Assembly: GCF_900230285.1 (NCBI RefSeq) | Contig: NZ_OCNK01000002.1 | Coordinates: 62,001 to 126,000 of the forward strand | Reading direction: 5' to 3' | Length of the DNA: 64,000 bases | DNA from: Blastococcus haudaquaticus | GTDB taxonomy: Bacteria; Actinomycetota; Actinomycetes; Mycobacteriales; Geodermatophilaceae | In this document: one piece after another, positions 37,352 through 45,581 of the stretch | Position numbering within the stretch: position 1 is the first letter of the stretch | How the letters are laid out: each line of letters begins with the position of its first letter | Translations under genes and position numbers: made by a program | Notes under the pieces: generated by a model | Told to the model about the DNA's origin: nothing | The model's input: the letters and a program-made list of their open reading frames with translations, nothing else | Database searches by the model: none

Positions 37352-38380
37352 TCACAGGTGCACCCGGGGATCGATGAGCGCACGCACGCCCGGCGTGCGC
37401 CGGTAGAGGTCGAGCGCCAGGGCCGCATGCCCGGGCGTGTAGCCGTTGCCGACCAGCATCGTCACGTCCGCCGCCATCCCCTCCGCGCCCAGTGCCGCCG
37501 CCGAGAAGGACGTGGCCATGGAGAAGAAGACCACGGTGCCGCCGTCCGCCGTCGCCAGGACGGCCCCGTGCTCGGCGCCGGCCACGTCGACGCACACGAC
37601 GGTGAGGTCGGCCGGGGCGCCGACCGCCGCCGCCACGGCGAGCGGGTCCGTCGCGTCGGCGACCACGACGCGGTCCGCCAGTCCGGTGGCGCGCAGCGCG
37701 GCGGCCTCGGCGTCGTCCCGGACCAGTCCGGTGAGCTGCGAGGCGCCGGCGGCACGGGCGGCGGCGAGCGACAGGCAGCCCGACTTCCCCGCGGCACCCA
37801 GCACCGCGACCGACCGCGCCCCGGTCCGCGCCACCACGCGGGCGGTCGCGGCCGGCGCGCCGCAGACGTCCAGCACGGCGAGGGACACGGGATCGGGCAG
37901 GTCGTCGGGCAGCACCGCGGCGATCGACCGGGCGAAGAGGATCGCGGTGCCGGTGGCCGGCACCTGCTCGCTGCGGCCGTCCCAGCCGGTCAGGCCGTCG
38001 GTGATCCGCAGCGGGGTGAGGGTCAGCGACACCAGGGTGGCGACCCGCTGCCCCACGGCCAGACCGAGCGGCGACTCCGGGCCGACGGCGTCGACGACAC
38101 CGATCAGCATCCCGCCCGAGCCCGTCACCGGGTTCTGCATCTTCCCGCGGCTGGCGACGATCTCCAGGACGGCCGCGCGGACGGCGTCGCCGTCGCCGTG
38201 GCAGGACTCCGAGAGCTGGCGGAACGACGCGGCGTCGAGGTTGAGCCGCTGCACCGCGATCCGCACCTCGTCGGGACCGACGGCCGGTTCGGCGTCCAGA
38301 CGCAACGCCGCCTGCGGCAGCACGTCCCGCGGTTCCAGGACGCGGTGCACCCCGAGGGCCCGCTCGACCGATCCACCCAC
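37352..38380 (-). CDS. kdd: L-erythro-3,5-diaminohexanoate dehydrogenase
   Basis: 342-residue NAD-dependent dehydrogenase oxidising 3,5-diaminohexanoate to 5-amino-3-oxohexanoate. Family regions are LNLDAASFRQLSE, VASRGKMQNPVTGSGGMLIGVVDAVGP, TLVSLTLTPLRI, the nucleotide-binding turn VAVLGAAGKSGCLSLAAARAAGA and VFFSMATSFSAAALGAEGMAADVTMLVGNGYTPGHA, which are specific to Kdd. GTG 38380 lies close after GGGAGAG. It is the first gene of the minus-strand unit and diverges from kamA with 125 bp between. Confidence 0.93.
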   Translation of the reverse strand: MGGSVERALGVHRVLEPRDVLPQAALRLDAEPAVGPDEVRIAVQRLNLDAASFRQLSESCHGDGDAVRAAVLEIVASRGKMQNPVTGSGGMLIGVVDAVGPESPLGLAVGQRVATLVSLTLTPLRITDGLTGWDGRSEQVPATGTAILFARSIAAVLPDDLPDPVSLAVLDVCGAPAATARVVARTGARSVAVLGAAGKSGCLSLAAARAAGASQLTGLVRDDAEAAALRATGLADRVVVADATDPLAVAAAVGAPADLTVVCVDVAGAEHGAVLATADGGTVVFFSMATSFSAAALGAEGMAADVTMLVGNGYTPGHAALALDLYRRTPGVRALIDPRVHL

Positions 38381-38505
38381 GTGACTCTCCCGCCTCACCC
38401 GTTCGATGCAGAAGAACCTATCGCGTGCGACACGTTCTGCCGAAGATCCTCCCGTAGGCTCACCCGTGTTGCGGAGAAGCGTGACCGGACCCAGGAGGCG
38501 GCACC

Positions 38506-39915
38506 GTGCTCGAACAGCCCTACGAGTACGTCGCACGTGAGCTCGTCGAGCCCGACTGGCGGCGGCTCCCCGGTTTCGCGGACGTCACCGACGAGCAGTG
38601 GCGCAGCGCCCAGTGGCAGCGCGTCAACTGCGTGAAGAACCTCCGGCAGCTGCGGGGGGTCTACGGCGAGCTGCTCGACGAGTCCTTCTACGCCGACGTC
38701 GAGGCCGACCAGGCCGGCCGGGCGACCATGTCGCTGCTGCTGCCGCCGCAGATGCTCAACACGATGGTGCCCGCGGAGGTGCCCTCGACCGCGGCGATGC
38801 TGGCGGACCCGGTGCGCCGGTACATGCTCCCCGTGGCTTCCGACCGGCTGCCCGGCGCAGCCGCCAGCCACCCCTACGCCGCGCGCGACTCGCTGCACGA
38901 GCACGAGATGTGGGCCGTGGAGGGGCTGACCCACCGGTACCCGACCAAGGTCCTCGCCGAGCTGCTGTCGACCTGCCCGCAGTACTGCGGCCACTGCACC
39001 CGGATGGACCTCGTGGGCAACTCGACGCCGGCCGTCCCGAAGCTGAAATTCGAGCTCAAGCCGGTCGACCGGCAGACGGCGATGCTCGACTACCTGCGCC
39101 GGACCCCCGGCGTCCGCGACGTCGTGGTCTCCGGTGGCGACGTCGCCAACCTGCCGTTCAAGAACCTCGAGGCGTTCGTCGCCGGCCTGCTGGAGATCGA
39201 GTCGGTCCGCGACATCCGGCTGGCCTCGAAGGCGCTGATGGGTCTCCCGCAGCACTGGCTGCAGGACGACGTCGTCGCGGGCATGGGCCGGCTCGGGACC
39301 ACCGCCCGCGAGCGCGGCGTGTCCCTCGCCGTGCACACCCACGTGAACTCCGCCCAGTCGGTGACCCCGCTGGTGGCCGAGGCGGCGCAGGCGATGCTCG
39401 CGGCCGGTGTGCGCGACGTGCGCAACCAGGGCGTGCTGCTCGAGGGCGTCAACGCGACCGCCGGGCAGCTGCTCGACCTCTGCTTCGCGCTCCAGGACGG
39501 CGCCTCGATCACGCCGTACTACTTCTACATGTGCGACATGATCCCGAGCGCCGAGCACTGGCGGGTGTCGCTGGCCCAGGCCCAGACGCTGCAGCACGAC
39601 ATCATGGGCTACCTGCCGGGCTTCGCGACGCCGCGGATCGTCTGCGACGTCCCCTACGTCGGCAAGCGCTGGGTGCACCAGGTCGCCGAGTACGACCGCG
39701 AGCGCGGCATCAGCTACTGGACGAAGAACTACCGCACCGGCATCGAGCGCACCGACGAGGCCGCGCTCGACCGCCGGTACACGTACTACGACCCGATCTC
39801 GACGCTGCCGGAGAGCGGCCGGGCCTGGTGGGCGGAGCGGGACAGCGACCCGGTCGCGGCGGAAGCGCGCGCGGCCGGCTCGCGGGCCGCGTCGGTGGCC
39901 GACCTACCGGCCTGA
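38506..39915 (+). CDS. kamA: Lysine 2,3-aminomutase (radical SAM)
   Basis: 469-residue PLP- and S-adenosylmethionine-dependent enzyme making L-beta-lysine from L-lysine. The iron-sulfur motif CPQYCGHC gives C157, C161 and C164. VVVSGGDVANLPFKNL, IRLASKALMGLPQHWLQ and LAVHTHVNSAQSVTPLV are typical barrel segments, followed by TPYYFYMCDMIP. Length and order match clostridial KamA rather than the shorter EpmB. AGGAGG precedes GTG 38506, and TAGGCT (38455-38460) is a possible -10. A shared regulator with the divergent kdd unit is plausible. Confidence 0.93.
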   Translation: MLEQPYEYVARELVEPDWRRLPGFADVTDEQWRSAQWQRVNCVKNLRQLRGVYGELLDESFYADVEADQAGRATMSLLLPPQMLNTMVPAEVPSTAAMLADPVRRYMLPVASDRLPGAAASHPYAARDSLHEHEMWAVEGLTHRYPTKVLAELLSTCPQYCGHCTRMDLVGNSTPAVPKLKFELKPVDRQTAMLDYLRRTPGVRDVVVSGGDVANLPFKNLEAFVAGLLEIESVRDIRLASKALMGLPQHWLQDDVVAGMGRLGTTARERGVSLAVHTHVNSAQSVTPLVAEAAQAMLAAGVRDVRNQGVLLEGVNATAGQLLDLCFALQDGASITPYYFYMCDMIPSAEHWRVSLAQAQTLQHDIMGYLPGFATPRIVCDVPYVGKRWVHQVAEYDRERGISYWTKNYRTGIERTDEAALDRRYTYYDPISTLPESGRAWWAERDSDPVAAEARAAGSRAASVADLPA

Positions 39916-39943
39916 CCGCGGCCGGTCGCCGACGGGTTCGAGG

Positions 39944-40807
39944 TCAGCGCCGGCGACGGAGCCGCGCGGTCAGCCGCTTCACCGGGTGCGGTCGCTCCGC
40001 GGTCACTTCCTTGCCCGCGGCACGGAGTGAGTCGCTCACGGACGCCTCCTCGGGCGTCGGTGCCGTGCCGCCGAGGTGCGCGGGCAGCCACCACCGGTCG
40101 TCCGGCCCGGCCGGCTGCTGCGGATAGCTGCGCTGGGCCTCGTCGAGCAGCGCCTCCATCGCGGTCCGCGTGCGGCGGAGCAGGGCCTGCGGCCGCTCCC
40201 CCGGCTCCGGCACGAGCGGCTCGCCGAGGAGAACGGTCACCTGGACGCCCCTGCGCCACTGCACCTTGTGGCCCTTGGTGGCGATGCGCTGCCCGCCCCA
40301 GACCGCGGCCGGGATGATCGGTACGCCGGCGTCCACGGCCATCCGGGCGACCCCGGCCTTGAGGTCCTTGACGGTGAAGCTGGTGCTGATCGTCGCCTCG
40401 GGGAACACGCCGACGACCTCGCCGTCCTTGAGCGCCCGCACCGCGGACTCGAAGGCGGCGGTCCCGGCCTTGCGGTCGACCGGGATGTGCTGCATGGCCC
40501 GCATGAAGGGGCCGGAGAGCCAGTGGTGGAACACGGCGGCCTTCGCCATGAACCGGACCAGACGGAACCGCGGGAGGGCGCCGAGGCCCAGGAACATGAA
40601 GTCGAAGAAGCTCACGTGGTTGCTGGAGATGATCGCGCCGCCGCTGAGGGGCACGTGCTCCGAGCCGCGGACGTCGAAGCGGAAGCCGAACGCCTTGAAC
40701 ACCAGCAGGACGATGCGGTCGATGACGCGGTAGGGCTTGTCCCGCGGGTCCGGGGACGGGCCGAACAGGTCACGGCGGACGACGTCGCGCCAGCTCGCGG
40801 TGTACAT
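39944..40807 (-). CDS. 1-acyl-sn-glycerol-3-phosphate acyltransferase
   Basis: 287-residue PlsC-type acyltransferase. Motif I is NHVSFFD (H64, D69), motif II IPVDRKAGT, motif III VGVFPEATIS, and motif IV VPIIPAAVWGGQR. The amphipathic segment VIDRIVLLVFKAFGFRFDVRG may bind the membrane. The C-terminal 60 residues are a basic extension. TAGATT six bases before the ATG (minus strand 40819-40814) suggests a leaderless transcript. It is distinct from the acyltransferase at 25900. Confidence 0.88.
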   Translation of the reverse strand: MYTASWRDVVRRDLFGPSPDPRDKPYRVIDRIVLLVFKAFGFRFDVRGSEHVPLSGGAIISSNHVSFFDFMFLGLGALPRFRLVRFMAKAAVFHHWLSGPFMRAMQHIPVDRKAGTAAFESAVRALKDGEVVGVFPEATISTSFTVKDLKAGVARMAVDAGVPIIPAAVWGGQRIATKGHKVQWRRGVQVTVLLGEPLVPEPGERPQALLRRTRTAMEALLDEAQRSYPQQPAGPDDRWWLPAHLGGTAPTPEEASVSDSLRAAGKEVTAERPHPVKRLTARLRRRR

Positions 40808-40816
40808 GATCGGAAT

Positions 40817-42004
40817 CTAGCCCGTCGCGCTGTGCGTCGCCCGAGCGGAGCGCTCGGGCGGCTCGGTCGTCAGCGCCACCGCCGCGCGCACGACGGCAGT
40901 CAGATCGCCGGTCTCCCGGTGGACCCGGCGCTGGAGGTCGGCCCCGGTCCCCCGGTGCCGGATCTCCCGCACCCCCTCGGTCACCCGGAGCTCGTCGCCG
41001 GCGTCGGCCAGGGCGGGCCGGACGTGCGCCAGGAGTGCGTCGACGACGTCGTTCGCCGGAGCCGGGCGGCCGGTGAGCGGATGGACCAGGTCGCCGGTCA
41101 GCCCGGAGCGGCCGGCCCGCCAGGCGGCCATCCGCAGCACGGCAGCCGGCACGTCGGGTGGCGGGTTCCCGGCGCGGGCGTGCTGCGCCGCGGTCTCGAC
41201 CAGTCCCCGGACGAGCCCGGCGAGGGTGACGGCGTCCTCGACCCGGAGGGCGACGTCGGCCGTGCGGATCTCGACGGTGGGCCAGGTGGCCGACAGCCGG
41301 GCGTCGAAATAGACCATGCCGTCGTCGAGGACCGTGTCGGTGGCCAGCACCTGCTCGACGAGGCGGTGGTAGGCGGCGGCGTCCCCGAAGACCTCGTTCG
41401 GCCCGGCCGACGGCCAACGGCGCCAGGCCTGCGAGCGGTAGCTGGCGTAGCCGGTGTCCTCGCCCTGCCAGAACGGCGAGTTCGCCGTGAGCGCCGTCAG
41501 CACGGGCAGCCACCCGCGGATGCGGTCGAGGACGGCGACGCCCTCCTCGTCGTCGGCGACGGAGACGTGCACGTGGCAGCCGCAGGTGAGCATCTCGCGT
41601 GCGGTGACCCCGAAGGCGTCGAGCATGCGGGCGTAGCGGTCCCCGGCGGTCGGCACCGGGTCGACGGCGAGCGGTGAGGTGGCGAGCGCCGCCACGTGGC
41701 CTCCGGTCGACGCCGCAGCCGACTCCGCGCGGGCCCGCCAGTGCCGGAGCTGTTGTGCCACCTCGGGGAGCGTGGAGCAGACCGGGGTCCCGAGCTCGAG
41801 CTGCTGGGCCTTGAGCTCCGGCATCAGGTGTGCGGTCGATCCGTCGTCGTCGGCCCGCTCCGCCTGCTCGTGCTCCTGCGGGGTCTCGCCCTCACCGCGC
41901 CGGGAGGCGACCTGGAGCGCGGCAGGTCCCCAGGCGACGGGTCGCCCGGTGTCGTCGACCACGAGCAGTTCTTCCTCGACCCCGACCGTCCGCACGTCGT
42001 CCAT
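40817..42004 (-). CDS. YbdK-type glutamate-cysteine ligase
   Basis: 395-residue carboxylate-amine ligase family 2 (YbdK/GCS2). Family strings are VGVEEELLVVDDTGRPV, LKAQQLELGTPVCSTLPEVAQQL, MLTCGCHVHVSVADDEEGV, ANSPFWQGEDTGYASYRSQAWRRWP and MVYFDARLSATWPTVEIRTADV. These proteins make gamma-glutamylcysteine weakly in vitro; in a mycothiol-producing actinobacterium the physiological product is unclear. AAGGAAGG precedes ATG 42004. Its upstream region shares an inverted repeat with the divergent integrase-like gene. Confidence 0.88.
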   Translation of the reverse strand: MDDVRTVGVEEELLVVDDTGRPVAWGPAALQVASRRGEGETPQEHEQAERADDDGSTAHLMPELKAQQLELGTPVCSTLPEVAQQLRHWRARAESAAASTGGHVAALATSPLAVDPVPTAGDRYARMLDAFGVTAREMLTCGCHVHVSVADDEEGVAVLDRIRGWLPVLTALTANSPFWQGEDTGYASYRSQAWRRWPSAGPNEVFGDAAAYHRLVEQVLATDTVLDDGMVYFDARLSATWPTVEIRTADVALRVEDAVTLAGLVRGLVETAAQHARAGNPPPDVPAAVLRMAAWRAGRSGLTGDLVHPLTGRPAPANDVVDALLAHVRPALADAGDELRVTEGVREIRHRGTGADLQRRVHRETGDLTAVVRAAVALTTEPPERSARATHSATG

Positions 42005-42077
42005 GATCGCCTTCCTTCCCCACGGGTCGGCCGAGGTGACGACGACGCCACTCCATCGGGGCAGCGGACAGTGCTGC

Positions 42078-42255
42078 ACCGTTATGCCCAACATCGAGGT
42101 GCATGACGGGACCTGTGGTCCCGCCACTCCCCCTGGTCACCCTGCGTCGCCCACGGCGGGGTTCGCCATTGCTGCCGCGGCGCCCGGAGGGCGCCGGCAC
42201 TCGGCGTCGGCAGGTGCCCACAAAGTTCGGGCGCGTTCTTGTTGGGCATAACGGT
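42078..42255. repeat. Pair of 16-bp inverted repeats in a divergent promoter
   Basis: ACCGTTATGCCCAACA at 42078-42093 is the exact reverse complement of TGTTGGGCATAACGGT at 42240-42255, enclosing 146 bp. The right copy ends on the first base of TAGTAT (42255-42260), the probable -10 of the integrase-like gene. Inside are two more perfect hairpins, CGGGACC-TGT-GGTCCCG (42107-42123) and CGGCGCCC-GGA-GGGCGCCG (42178-42196). The pair could be twin operators, or ends of an invertible segment. Confidence 0.7.
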
Positions 42256-42266
42256 AGTATTGCGAC

Positions 42267-43139
42267 ATGCGAGGTGGGTGGCAGCAGCCGCTGCCCGACA
42301 TGCCGGCTCCTCCGGCGGCGCGTGCCTGGCGCCGGTTGGACGCCCCACCGGGTTACGAGGTCCAGTGGCGGCGCCTGTGCGAGGCCGCACTGGAGCTGGG
42401 GCTGGGCCCCGAGCAGCTGAGCGAGACCGGCCTCGATCCGTTGACGGCGGCCCGCGGCTGGAAGCCGGCGACGGTGGCGCTGTACACGAAGGTCCTGCGG
42501 TACGGCGGGGTGGCGCTGCCGCGGGTGGCCACGCCGGAACCCGATCCGCCGGAGCTCGACCTGCGGCCGCTCACCCGGATCCGCAACGAGGATCCCGAGC
42601 ACCTGAGGACCGTCGCCTGGTGCGCGATGGCGTTGGGCTGGCCGGCGCCGGTGGGGGCGTTCCGGTCGCTGCGCCGGGATCAGGTGCGTGCCACCGCTCG
42701 ACGGCTGATCGTGTCGACCGACGACGGCGAGTGGTCGGTACCCGGGGCCCTCACCGCCTGGCACGCCTGGGAGTCGGTGCGGTCCCGGTTCCCGGCGCTC
42801 GCCGAGAGCCCGTGGGTGCTCCCCGCGCTGCGGCGAGGGCCGGGCTTCGACTCGCGCATCGGGGGACGGTTGTCCAACCAGGCGCTGCAGACGACCTTCG
42901 CCAAGCACGCCGTCCGGACCGCGCAGCACCTGCGGGCGACCGCCCCGCCGTCCCGTGCCGCCTGGGCGGACGAGCTGGCGGTGGCGTACCGCGACCTGTC
43001 CTACGACTCCTACCGGCGGCTGGCGCTCGCCGCGGGGGCTCCCCCTGTCTCGCCGCGCGGTGTCGTGCGGGCGACCCGTGCCGTCGCCCGATCGGCCCGT
43101 CTGGCCGACACGACGGTCCGTCAGAGCAGGGTGAGCTGA
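42267..43139 (+). CDS. Integrase-like protein of unknown function
   Basis: 290 residues, no membrane segments. The arrangement recalls tyrosine recombinases: an N-terminal helical part with WKPATVALYTKVLRYGG, then a domain with AWCAMALGWPAPVGAFRSLRRDQV, TFAKHAVRTAQHLR and a late YRDLSYDSYRRLALAAGAPP. However, the usual R...HxxR...Y catalytic set is not convincingly present, so it may be a degenerate relative or an unrelated fold. TAGTAT lies six bases before ATG 42267, a strong leaderless promoter. Its last 19 bp overlap the convergent radical SAM gene. Confidence 0.55.
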   Translation: MRGGWQQPLPDMPAPPAARAWRRLDAPPGYEVQWRRLCEAALELGLGPEQLSETGLDPLTAARGWKPATVALYTKVLRYGGVALPRVATPEPDPPELDLRPLTRIRNEDPEHLRTVAWCAMALGWPAPVGAFRSLRRDQVRATARRLIVSTDDGEWSVPGALTAWHAWESVRSRFPALAESPWVLPALRRGPGFDSRIGGRLSNQALQTTFAKHAVRTAQHLRATAPPSRAAWADELAVAYRDLSYDSYRRLALAAGAPPVSPRGVVRATRAVARSARLADTTVRQSRVS

Positions 43140-45295
43140 TCGCCCTCGTCCGGGGCCGTACCGGCACGCAGGACCGAGGCCAACTCGCTCTTCGGCCGAA
43201 CCCCCGGCATGCCACCGGTGGGCAGGCTGCCGTCCGGGAAGCCCACCTCCGGGTCGCCCGGGACGCCGCTGGTGATGACGGGGTCGACCACCTTCCGGGC
43301 CGTGCCGCCGCTGTGCCGGTCCAGGCTGTGCTTCGTCAACAACGGCGCGACCCGCTGCGCCAGCCAGGTGCGGTACTCGGCCGGCACGTACGCGCGCCGC
43401 GCGTAGAGCTGCTGGTAGCGCGGGACGAGTTCGGGGTGCTCCCGCGCCAGCCACGCCATGAACCACTCGCGGGCACCGGGGCGCAGGTGCAGCGGGATCA
43501 CCGTGACCCCGGTGGCCCCCGCCGCAGCGATCGCTCCCAGGGCAGCGTCGAGATCGTCGACGCCGTCTGTCAGGGCGGGCAGCACCGGCGCGAGGAAGAC
43601 ACCACAGGGCAGCCCGGCATCGGCGAGCGCCCGGACCAGGTCGAGGCGGGCCTTCGGGGTCGGGACGCCCGGCTCCAGTCCGTTGTGCAGCTCGTCGTCC
43701 CATATCGCCAGGGAGACGCCGAGCCCGAGCGGGACCTGACCGGCCGCCTCGACGAGAAGCGGGATGTCCCTGCGCAGCAGGGTGCCTTTCGTCAGGATGG
43801 AGAACGGCGTCCCGGAGTCGGCCAGCGCCCGGATGACGCCCGGCATGAGCTTGTACCGACCCTCGGCCCGCTGGTACGGGTCGGTGTTCGTACCGAGTGC
43901 CACGTGCTCGTGCTTCCAGGACGGTCGCGACAGCTCGCGGCGCAGGACGTCGGCGAGGTTGGTCTTGACGACCACCTGCGAGTCGAAATCGCGCCCGGAG
44001 TCCATCTCCAGCCATTCGTGCGTCTTCCTGGCGAAGCAGTTGTGGCTGATCACCCCGTTCGCGACGAAGTCCCCGGTGCCGGTGGTGATGTCGAACATCG
44101 GCATCTCGCGGCCGAGATCCTCGATACACACGACCCGGAGATCGGCGTCGCTCTTGACGGCCATTCCGTCGACGGTGCATTTCCGGACGGCCGGATCGAC
44201 CAGGTGGACGAACCGCAGGTGCTCTCGCAGTCCTCCGCGTAGGCGGACCGTCCGTACGCGGTTGGTCAGGCCAGTGTCCTCCAGCACCGCGTCGAAGCCG
44301 AACGCCGCGAATGCTTCCCCGGTCCGGCGAAGGATCTCGTCGTCTGCGTTGCTGATCCGCAGGACACCCTGGCTGCGGGAACCTCCGGCGTCGAAGATCC
44401 CGGCCAAGAATCCCCGCTGCCATGCCGTGGTGGTCTCTCCAGGCCATTCGGTGAGGCGCATGATCCGGGCGACCGAGGCCGCGGCCGAGGTTCGGATGGC
44501 CGTCATCGCCCGGCGCCTCTCGGTGGCCGGCGTGAAGTCGAACCAGTCAGTGGTCACGCCCTCCTGCGTCAGGTCGGCGTGCGTTCGATGTAGGCCCTCG
44601 CGATCGGCGAGTGCCAGTCGGAACCGGTGGACGTCGCCGTGCTTCCGTCCGGAACGGGCGTAGCGATACACCTTGAGGTCGGCGTCTCCCCGCACCATTC
44701 CGGTGAGGTAACCGCGACGGTAGTCGTCGCACGCGTCGAGCGCGCCCACGGTCCTCCCGAAGCCTAGAAGGCTGTCGTTGGTTGTGAGGTAGGGCCGTTG
44801 GCCCGCACCGCTCATCGACCCGGTGACGTGCTTCCAGCCGCGGCCGGTGAGAAATCGATGATCCCCGCTGGCCACGATCTCCGTCCCGTCGCGGAGGATG
44901 ACCCGGTGCGCGGGCTTCACCGTCGACCAATGAGCCAGGACCTCGGTCTCGACGTAGTGGCGATACGTCCCGCGCTTCTCGGTCCCGACGATGCGGTCGC
45001 CGACACGTAGGTCCGAGAGATTCCGTTGGCTTCCGTCCGCCATCAGGATCCGGGTGTCCCCGCTCAGGCAGTACACGCAGGAATGACTGCATCCGCGGTA
45101 CGGATTGATGGTCCATGGAAACGGCATCGCCGATTCGCCCGGCACGTGGTTCAGGGCGCTCTTCGCGCGCACCTCGTGGAACGTCAACCCAGGGAACTCC
45201 GGCACCTGGACGCTCCGCAGCAGCCCGCGGATGCTCGGCATGCCGGGCAGCGTCGTGGGCTCCTCGAGGTCGAGTCGCTGCGCATCCCATCGCAT
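43121..45295 (-). CDS. Rv2578c-family radical SAM protein, interrupted by an intein
   Basis: 724-codon gene; after removal of a 344-residue intein the product is about 380 residues, matching Rv2578c and related SplB-like proteins. N-extein: FHEVRAKSALNHVP...YRGCSHSCVY with cysteines 69 and 73. The third [4Fe-4S] cysteine is C420, the first C-extein residue, followed by FARKTHEWLEMDSG, FDSQVVVKTN and VALGTNTDPYQRAEGRYKLMPG. Thus the enzyme should be inactive before splicing. ATG 45295 corresponds to the Rv2578c start; ATG 45304 adds three residues. A LexA box lies just upstream. The function is unknown, probably DNA-damage related. Confidence 0.93.
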   Translation of the reverse strand: MRWDAQRLDLEEPTTLPGMPSIRGLLRSVQVPEFPGLTFHEVRAKSALNHVPGESAMPFPWTINPYRGCSHSCVYCLSGDTRILMADGSQRNLSDLRVGDRIVGTEKRGTYRHYVETEVLAHWSTVKPAHRVILRDGTEIVASGDHRFLTGRGWKHVTGSMSGAGQRPYLTTNDSLLGFGRTVGALDACDDYRRGYLTGMVRGDADLKVYRYARSGRKHGDVHRFRLALADREGLHRTHADLTQEGVTTDWFDFTPATERRRAMTAIRTSAAASVARIMRLTEWPGETTTAWQRGFLAGIFDAGGSRSQGVLRISNADDEILRRTGEAFAAFGFDAVLEDTGLTNRVRTVRLRGGLREHLRFVHLVDPAVRKCTVDGMAVKSDADLRVVCIEDLGREMPMFDITTGTGDFVANGVISHNCFARKTHEWLEMDSGRDFDSQVVVKTNLADVLRRELSRPSWKHEHVALGTNTDPYQRAEGRYKLMPGVIRALADSGTPFSILTKGTLLRRDIPLLVEAAGQVPLGLGVSLAIWDDELHNGLEPGVPTPKARLDLVRALADAGLPCGVFLAPVLPALTDGVDDLDAALGAIAAAGATGVTVIPLHLRPGAREWFMAWLAREHPELVPRYQQLYARRAYVPAEYRTWLAQRVAPLLTKHSLDRHSGGTARKVVDPVITSGVPGDPEVGFPDGSLPTGGMPGVRPKSELASVLRAGTAPDEGDQLTLL
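44039..45070 (-). mobile_element. Intein with a LAGLIDADG homing endonuclease domain
   Basis: 344-residue protein-splicing element. Block A begins CLSGDTRILMADGS (nucleophile C1), block B includes ASGDHRFLTGRGW, and the end is ANGVISHN followed by Cys (penultimate His, terminal Asn, C+1). The middle contains two LAGLIDADG-like helices, GYLTGMVRGDADL and GFLAGIFDAGGS. In the second the usual acidic residue of FDAEG is Gly (codon GGA), so DNA cleavage is probably weakened or lost while splicing residues are intact. Boundaries are exact at Cys 45070-45068 and Asn 44041-44039. Confidence 0.95.
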
Positions 45296-45305
45296 GACGT
45301 CCATG

Positions 45306-45330
45306 CGAACACATGTTCGAACGCATGTCC
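45306..45330 (-). promoter_or_regulatory. LexA (SOS) box upstream of the radical SAM gene
   Basis: GAACACATGTTC at 45307-45318 is a perfect GAAC-N4-GTTC dyad with flanking CG...GA, matching the gram-positive/mycobacterial consensus TCGAAC-N4-GTTCGA at all but one outer base. A second, imperfect copy GAAC-GCAT-GTCC follows directly at 45319-45330. The core lies 11 bases before the radical SAM start codon, so LexA binding should block its transcription until DNA damage. Confidence 0.75.
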
Positions 45331-45581
45331 ATGGTGCTCGCCCACATTTCCGGCAGGTGGTACCGCCGACTCGTCCCCTCAGTGCGTGCGAGGCGGGATC
45401 GGCGCGCTCGGACACGGTCACCGCAACGTCCCCGGCGCACGAGCCAGGATGTCGAGATCAGCGCGACGGCTCCGCACCACAGGTACTGGTTGCGGCTCGG
45501 GACCGAGCCATCGACCCGGCTACTGGCCTTGCCGACCACGGCCCGCGCCACGAACAGCACGAGACACAGGAAGCAGGAGTC

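Noticed and set aside
38381-38505. A cobalamin riboswitch for the B12-dependent lysine operon
   Set aside because: The 125-bp kdd-kamA interval is too short for one in addition to two promoters, and I found no B12-box-like sequence.
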